Shown here piece after piece: positions 59,733-64,000 of a stretch of 64,000 nucleotides of DNA. The DNA lies in contig JARWMV010000232.1 in the NCBI GenBank assembly GCA_030998015.1, positions 1,860,001 to 1,924,000 on the forward strand. Direction: 5' to 3'. Position 1 is the first letter of the stretch; the number at the start of each line of letters is the position of its first letter. Under the pieces are notes generated by a model. The model searched no databases and had not been told where the DNA came from. It saw only the letters and a list, made by a program, of their open reading frames with translations. This DNA is from Ceratorhiza oryzae-sativae (Eukaryota; Basidiomycota; Agaricomycetes; Cantharellales; Ceratobasidiaceae). Position numbers and translations under genes: made by a program.

Positions 59733-61187
59733 TTACAGGCGGAGTGTTAGAGCGTTATCTAAAACTAATATAGTGAACCCTGAGATAATGAGCACTGAGC
59801 CTAGTAAACTCCAAACCGTCACTACGGTAAGTCCTGAGATTAAGACTGGATATGGTGCATTAGTGAAAGGTTGGGCTCCAGAAGAATAAGGATATTCTGC
59901 TTACCATCCACAGCCATAACCAGGACGATTGTTAACAAGTTCCCCACGCTTGCTACAATCGGCCCCCAAAGCGATAGCAGGATCTACATACAAAGTGCGC
60001 TACATCTCCAAGCAATCCAGCGAGATCTGGTAAAACTTACCATAAACCCGGCATTGAATGTCAACCCTGATATTGCGATCGCGGCCACACACGTTGTAGT
60101 CCAACCGTCCGCAGGGAGATCAAATTTGCCTTCTCCAGTCCACTGCATGACGGCAACAGGGATCCATAGTGCACCCAAGGTCGCAAGTCCTACGGTCGAG
60201 GTGATGAAATTAGCAAACAACCCAAACGGCAGCAGATCCTTGTCTGGCGCTTGGTTTCCCGGTTGCATCTCTCCTTCTTCTGTTCGCAGTGCTTGATACG
60301 CTACTTCTCTGTGCGCATCCGGCACAGCATACTTCTTGTAGGCAACTTGATAGAGAGCATAGGAAATGGCGGATATGGTAGTCAGGATGTTGCCTAAGAG
60401 TGCAGTGGAGCCCACTGTTGCAACGGTCGCCGCGCCTGCATTTTGACTTGCATCAGCACTTCCGTATACAGTTGCAAAAACTCCTGCGCAAGCCAAGAGA
60501 ACAGCAAGAAGTTTGTGAAGTTGCCATCGTGAAGCACCATCTTGAGGTGGAATGAGTGCGGTACTGAGGAGGTAGGCCCAAAAGGCATGTGTATTGAAGA
60601 TGGCGGTCACGTCGCTAACTCTGAGGCACATGGCGAGAAGAGGGTCAGATTCAAGTAAGCGTTGAGAATAGCGGGGAGGATTTGACGTACGGCGCCAGTG
60701 ACACGCTTGCATACCAGAGCAAAGCTGGGCATGTCATACCAGCAGTGGTGATTGATACGAAGGCTATGTACCGAACCCAAGGAAACTCAGAGTCGTCTTG
60801 GGTGCTGGGCTGTCGGACGAGGATTTGATATTGCATGACGTTCCAGAGGGATTTTGTATATGTGGATATGCTATTGCTGGTGGACCATTTCAACCAAAGG
60901 AGATGGAGAGGAAGTACGACCACGAATGCAGAGTGTGCAATGTAGCTTTTGGTGAAAGTTGTGAGGACAGGACACGGAATTAACCGGATTAACCTACAAT
61001 AACAAATATGGCTGCCTATACTGCAGCGAAGATTGGACATACTAATATAATGTGGTATCAATATTTGAAGCTCAACGATATTTTGGCTGAAACTCGCCTG
61101 TGTCAACTCCGTCTGAAGCACATAGGCACCAAGTATCACCACAAATACAACAACGGCTTTCGAACCCCCAGGCAATCTGGGCGGCAT
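59733..61187 (-). CDS. Drug/metabolite transporter superfamily membrane protein (EamA/SLC35F-like)
   Basis: Multi-span transporter of the DMT superfamily. The start at 61187 gives MPPRLPGGSKAVVVFVVILG, then AYVLQTELTQ. After introns come TFTKSYIAHSAFVVVLPLHL, LWLKW, YIAFVSITTAGMTCPALLWY, DVTAIFNTHAFWAYLLSTAL, IPPQDGASRWQLHKLLAVLL, ACAGVFATVYGSA, STALLGNILTTISAISYALY, QVAYKKYAVP, LFANFITSTVGLATLGALWI, CVAAIAISGLTFNAGFM, LWGPIVASVGNLLTIVLVMA and VWSLLGSVLIISGFTILVL. About ten hydrophobic spans are seen, as expected. The stop at 59733 follows NALTLRL. The substrate is unknown; relatives are placed in vacuolar or Golgi membranes. Confidence 0.85.
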
Positions 61188-61349
61188 TTATATGTAATAT
61201 ATGCTTCTGGGAGCTCTCTTCTATATATATTGATATGCTAGGCTTAGGAAGTATCAGTCATACAATCAAGGGCCAATCTTATCAATACTGGTTGTGGGGG
61301 TCGTAGTTAGAAATGGAATAGTCGACAGGCGCTTGTTCTCTCCTTCAGT

Positions 61350-61355
61350 CACGTG
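61350..61355. promoter_or_regulatory. CACGTG palindrome in the DMT transporter/bL36m divergent promoter
   Basis: CACGTG lies 22 nt before the mitochondrial bL36 start codon in a 189-nt divergent gap shared with the transporter gene. Confidence 0.35.
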
Positions 61356-61376
61356 CGGACTCGAACCTCGCCCTCA

Positions 61377-61698
61377 ATGCTCCGATCTCTGTTTTCGTTG
61401 ACTCGGCCACTGCTGAGTTCATTTCGTGCTGCCAAAAATATACGGATCCCTCCAATTGCGGCTCAATCGTGTGGGCATACACATATTCCTAGCCATGGGA
61501 CGGATTTAGTGGCAACGCGAGGAATGAAAGTTCGCTCGTCGATCAAGCTATTTTGTGATGGATGTTCGATTGTGAGGAGAAAGGGATACTTATATGTTAT
61601 CTGTTCAAAGAATCCAAAGCACAAGCAGGTATTCCCACGTACTACCGGCATTGTATGTGTTATTGCTGACTGATGTGAGCATGTAGAGACAAGGATAA
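61377..61698 (+). CDS. Mitochondrial ribosomal protein bL36m
   Basis: Small zinc-ribbon protein of the large mitochondrial ribosomal subunit. The ATG at 61377 gives [20 protein letters not shown], an Arg/Ser-rich import leader, and the mature part starts [35 protein letters not shown] follows, with the Cys-Cys-Cys-His zinc ligands in place (CDGC ... CSKNPKHK). A short intron (about 61628-61686) separates the final RQG and the stop at 61696-61698. An alternative upstream Met at 61353 would add MRTRTSPS. Confidence 0.93.
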
Positions 61699-62303
61699 AA
61701 GTCGGATGCTTGGTCGAGTTGCGACCTGCTAGGGTATTCATGGGCACGTCACAAAGGTTCTCTCCGCAGCCGTTATCTAATCTAAACTTCTATAATAGAC
61801 TTGCTTCACGCGCTTTGTACTTGGCTCTGGCTCTTTCAACGTGCACTTGTGTATTCAATGGATCAGACCCTTGTGTATTTAATATTCCAACACGACTGAG
61901 TTGGCCACCAGCTTTGGAATCTCAAATGGCGGGGCGGTGTGCGAAAATAACGTTACAGTGTGAGAAATGATTCTTTGACGGAGAAAGTGAGGCCAAAGCC
62001 GTGTGTTTGAGTGTGTGATTACATCAGGGTGAGATGAAGCGCCAACATCTACCGGTCACTGTTCAATACACTCTTCGAGGAAGAGTCATACCCATTCAGA
62101 GAATAGTCAAAGTCTTCTTTGAATTTTTATGTGCGCATGGGTGGACCCAGGACCATCACTCGATATTAACTTTAGTCATGAGTCGGCGCTAATGAGGCTG
62201 TATAGCTTCATCGGAGGCAAGCCGGTGGCTTGATCTAATCATTTGGACTTACAATCATCAAACCCCAAGACTCTTTCTCTGGTGCCTGCGTCGGTAAAAG
62301 AAA
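61699..62303. other. Intergenic region upstream of RPS11
   Basis: About 600 nt. The left half has a plus-strand open frame with no family match. No tRNA or other RNA is recognised. It presumably includes the ribosomal-protein promoter. Confidence 0.35.
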
Positions 62304-63097
62304 ATGGCTGAGCAAGTAAGATCGATATGATAAACTTTCAGTACTAGAATGCACTGGAGCTCATTTTTGTCCGCCCTATAGATCGAGAAAGCTTTCCAAA
62401 AGCAGCACCTTTTCCAAAATGCCAAGGCGCGCGGTAAGTATTGGTTCAATATGTTGATTTGGAGAGCTTATAGTATTTGCTTTGCATTGGATTGGTGCTG
62501 GCTGGGCACTGGTGTGCTTCGTGTGTATGGATAACAACGAGTAGGCAAGAAGGTCGTGACCAAGGAAAAGCGATGGTACAAAGACGTCGGTCTCGGCTTC
62601 AAGACGCCATCTGAAGCCATCAACGGCACTTATATTGGTATGTGTCTTAGGATTTAAAGATAGGTTGATGTACTCAAGGCGGAAAACAGACAAAAAGTGC
62701 CCCTTTACCGGCGACGTTTCTATTCGCGGTCGTATTTTGACTGGTCGTGTCGTTTCGACTAAGATGACCAGGACGATCATCATCCGACGGGATTACCTCC
62801 ACTATATCCCCAAATACAGTGCGTCTATCTTTTGAAGTGTATGCTGTCTTGGCTCACAGATATGATAGACCGATACGAGAAGCGCCACAAGAACTTGGCG
62901 GCGCATGCCTCACCCGCGTTCCGTATTGAGATCGGGGACACCGTGACTGTTGGTGCGTGGGACGCATAGAGGCTCCAATGGGATACGCACTGACTCGACG
63001 ACTAGGGCAATGCCGACCGTTGTCCAAGACTGTTCGTTTCAACGTTCTGCGAGTGTCGAAGAACAAGGCAGCAGCGAAGAGTTTTGGCAAGTTCTGA
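62304..63097 (+). CDS. RPS11: 40S ribosomal protein S11 (uS17)
   Basis: Cytosolic small-subunit ribosomal protein with an OB-fold binding 18S rRNA. Exon 1 encodes only MAEQ before an intron, a pattern common in fungal ribosomal-protein genes. Then [107 protein letters not shown] and [19 protein letters not shown]. The C-terminus [17 protein letters not shown] stops at 63095-63097. Typical length (about 156 residues) and five introns. No damage was seen. Confidence 0.95.
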
Positions 63098-63500
63098 GCG
63101 AAGGCGACGATTGGTGTATTTGTGTGCATAGTGGCTCATACGTTTTATGCAATCTTACGTCCTATGTGATCATGTTAGATGATTTGACACTCTATTGGCG
63201 GATGTTCGAGGCTGGGTGCGCGGAGACTTGGACCCTGTTGTTTGGCAGTGTTGGTCAATGTGCCTCATTCACTCCACCTGAATTCGAATCTGCATCAGGA
63301 CCATCTCACGCCCGAAGTCAACGTCGACCGCCAGACTCTGCCGCTACCCACCATCTGGCCTGAGCGACGCACTCGGACACTGCAGCGACGACGAGCAGCC
63401 CACGTCACGGCCCAGACCACACCACTTGTACCCTGGGCGCCAAGCACGCTGTTTGCTGACCACGCTCTCCTCGTGCCCACCGACCGCACCGACGACCACG
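63098..63500 (+). other. Leader/promoter of the PP1/PPZ-like gene
   Basis: Between the RPS11 stop and the next ATG. The last 200 nt are Cys/Ser-codon-poor and rich in CCGAC/CACC repeats on the plus strand, which looks like a GC-rich 5' leader rather than coding sequence. Confidence 0.35.
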
Positions 63501-64000
63501 ATGGCCCCCATATCCGACTTTTTCAAGTCCCTCCGCTCGTCCAAGGACTCGAAGGACGCCAACGGCAGCTCCAAGCGCTCCAAGAAAGCTTCTGACGGCG
63601 CCTCGTCCCCCGCGGCGGAGAGTTCCAGTCTGCCCGCCGAGAACACGCCCCAGGGCAGTCTGTCGCGTGCAACAGGCCATGACGACGCTGGCGCCGCCCA
63701 GGCCCTTGCGGACGGGCACCCAAATGGCACGTCTCAGTCGCCGTCCCAGCCGTCGTTTGCCGCCGCGGCGTCATCATATCAGTCCGTCGCCGACGCCGTG
63801 GCGTCTCAGACGCTTGACCCCGCCCAGAGCGGCTCGCGCCCGCCGTCCCAGACCAACGCTGGACCGGTCGACATCCCTACCACAACTACGATCCTCTCAA
63901 ACCCGAACCCGTCCTCACCCCCAGGCCCCGGGGCCAATCCCGAGAAGCTGCGAACGATCGACATCGACGACATGATCAACCGGCTGCTTGAGGTCGGCTA
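63501..64000 (+). CDS. Ser/Thr protein phosphatase, PP1/PPZ-like (5' part, cut by window end)
   Basis: The ATG at 63501 opens MAPISDFFKSLRSSKDSKDA, a Ser/Lys-rich start, then a disordered region rich in Ser, Ala, Pro and Gln (SQSPSQPSFAAAASSYQS, GPVDIPTTTTILSNPNPSSP). At the window edge it enters the catalytic domain: RTIDIDDMINRLLEVG (63954-63999) matches the first helix of PP1-family phosphatases, as in yeast Ppz1/Ppz2 and PP1. The long N-terminal extension favours PPZ (salt tolerance, K+/Na+ homeostasis, cell-wall integrity). Unlike Ppz1, residue 2 is Ala rather than Gly, so N-myristoylation is not expected. The metal ligands and the rest of the protein lie outside the window. Confidence 0.7.
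   Translation, partial: MAPISDFFKSLRSSKDSKDANGSSKRSKKASDGASSPAAESSSLPAENTPQGSLSRATGHDDAGAAQALADGHPNGTSQSPSQPSFAAAASSYQSVADAVASQTLDPAQSGSRPPSQTNAGPVDIPTTTTILSNPNPSSPPGPGANPEKLRTIDIDDMINRLLEVG

Noticed and set aside
61345..61375. GGTTCGAGTCC-like sequence (minus strand) resembling a tRNA B box
   Set aside because: The flanking bases do not form a 5-bp T-arm stem, no A box or acceptor stem is present, and it lies just before the bL36m start.

Overview
The window looks like nuclear DNA of a filamentous basidiomycete, most probably an Agaricomycete close to Rhizoctonia/Ceratobasidium. Genes are dense and broken by many short (about 45-80 nt) GT-AG introns, both strands are used equally, and the proteins are fungal: NLR-like patatin/NB-ARC/TPR protein, fungal-type kinase-like protein, CSL transcription factor, PYP1-like phosphatase and GH79 glucuronidase. 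The genus is an inference from gene content and gene style. No rRNA, CRISPR array or recognisable transposon was seen.

Layout. 0.3-12.6 kb (+): mitochondrial 2-oxoadipate dehydrogenase E1 (DHTKD1-like), a SAM methyltransferase and cohesin SMC1. 12.8-18.8 kb (-): a large Ser/Pro-rich protein of unknown function and a HAD-family phosphatase. 19-29.6 kb: an accessory-looking stretch with a kinase-like protein that has lost its catalytic residues, an aldo-keto reductase (+), a secreted GH79 glycoside hydrolase, and a patatin-like/NB-ARC/TPR protein with two apparent frameshifts. 29.6-32.3 kb holds no gene I can support. 32.3-40.3 kb: sugar and polyol enzymes (KduD-like SDR, sorbitol/xylitol-type dehydrogenase, Gfo/Idh/MocA oxidoreductase, ribulose-phosphate 3-epimerase). 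40.4-46 kb: Sec7-PH Arf exchange factor. 48.2-48.3 kb: U6 snRNA gene (-). 48.8-57.5 kb (-): GT32-like Golgi glycosyltransferase, pyruvate kinase and CSL DNA-binding protein. 58.9-64 kb: dihydrofolate reductase, DMT-family transporter, mitochondrial bL36, cytosolic uS17 (RPS11), and the start of a PP1/PPZ-type phosphatase cut by the window edge.

How the genes relate. Most are ordinary housekeeping genes. Two groupings deserve thought. One is the 19-30 kb stretch, where a helical-N-terminus plus pseudokinase protein (the layout of animal and plant MLKL) lies 4 kb from an NLR-like protein whose effector domain is degenerate. The other is the run of sugar-converting enzymes at 32-40 kb, possibly linked with the nearby aldo-keto reductase and glucuronidase. 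Exon joins were inferred by eye from conserved motifs and splice consensus, so exon edges are approximate; outer coordinates are start and stop codons unless noted.
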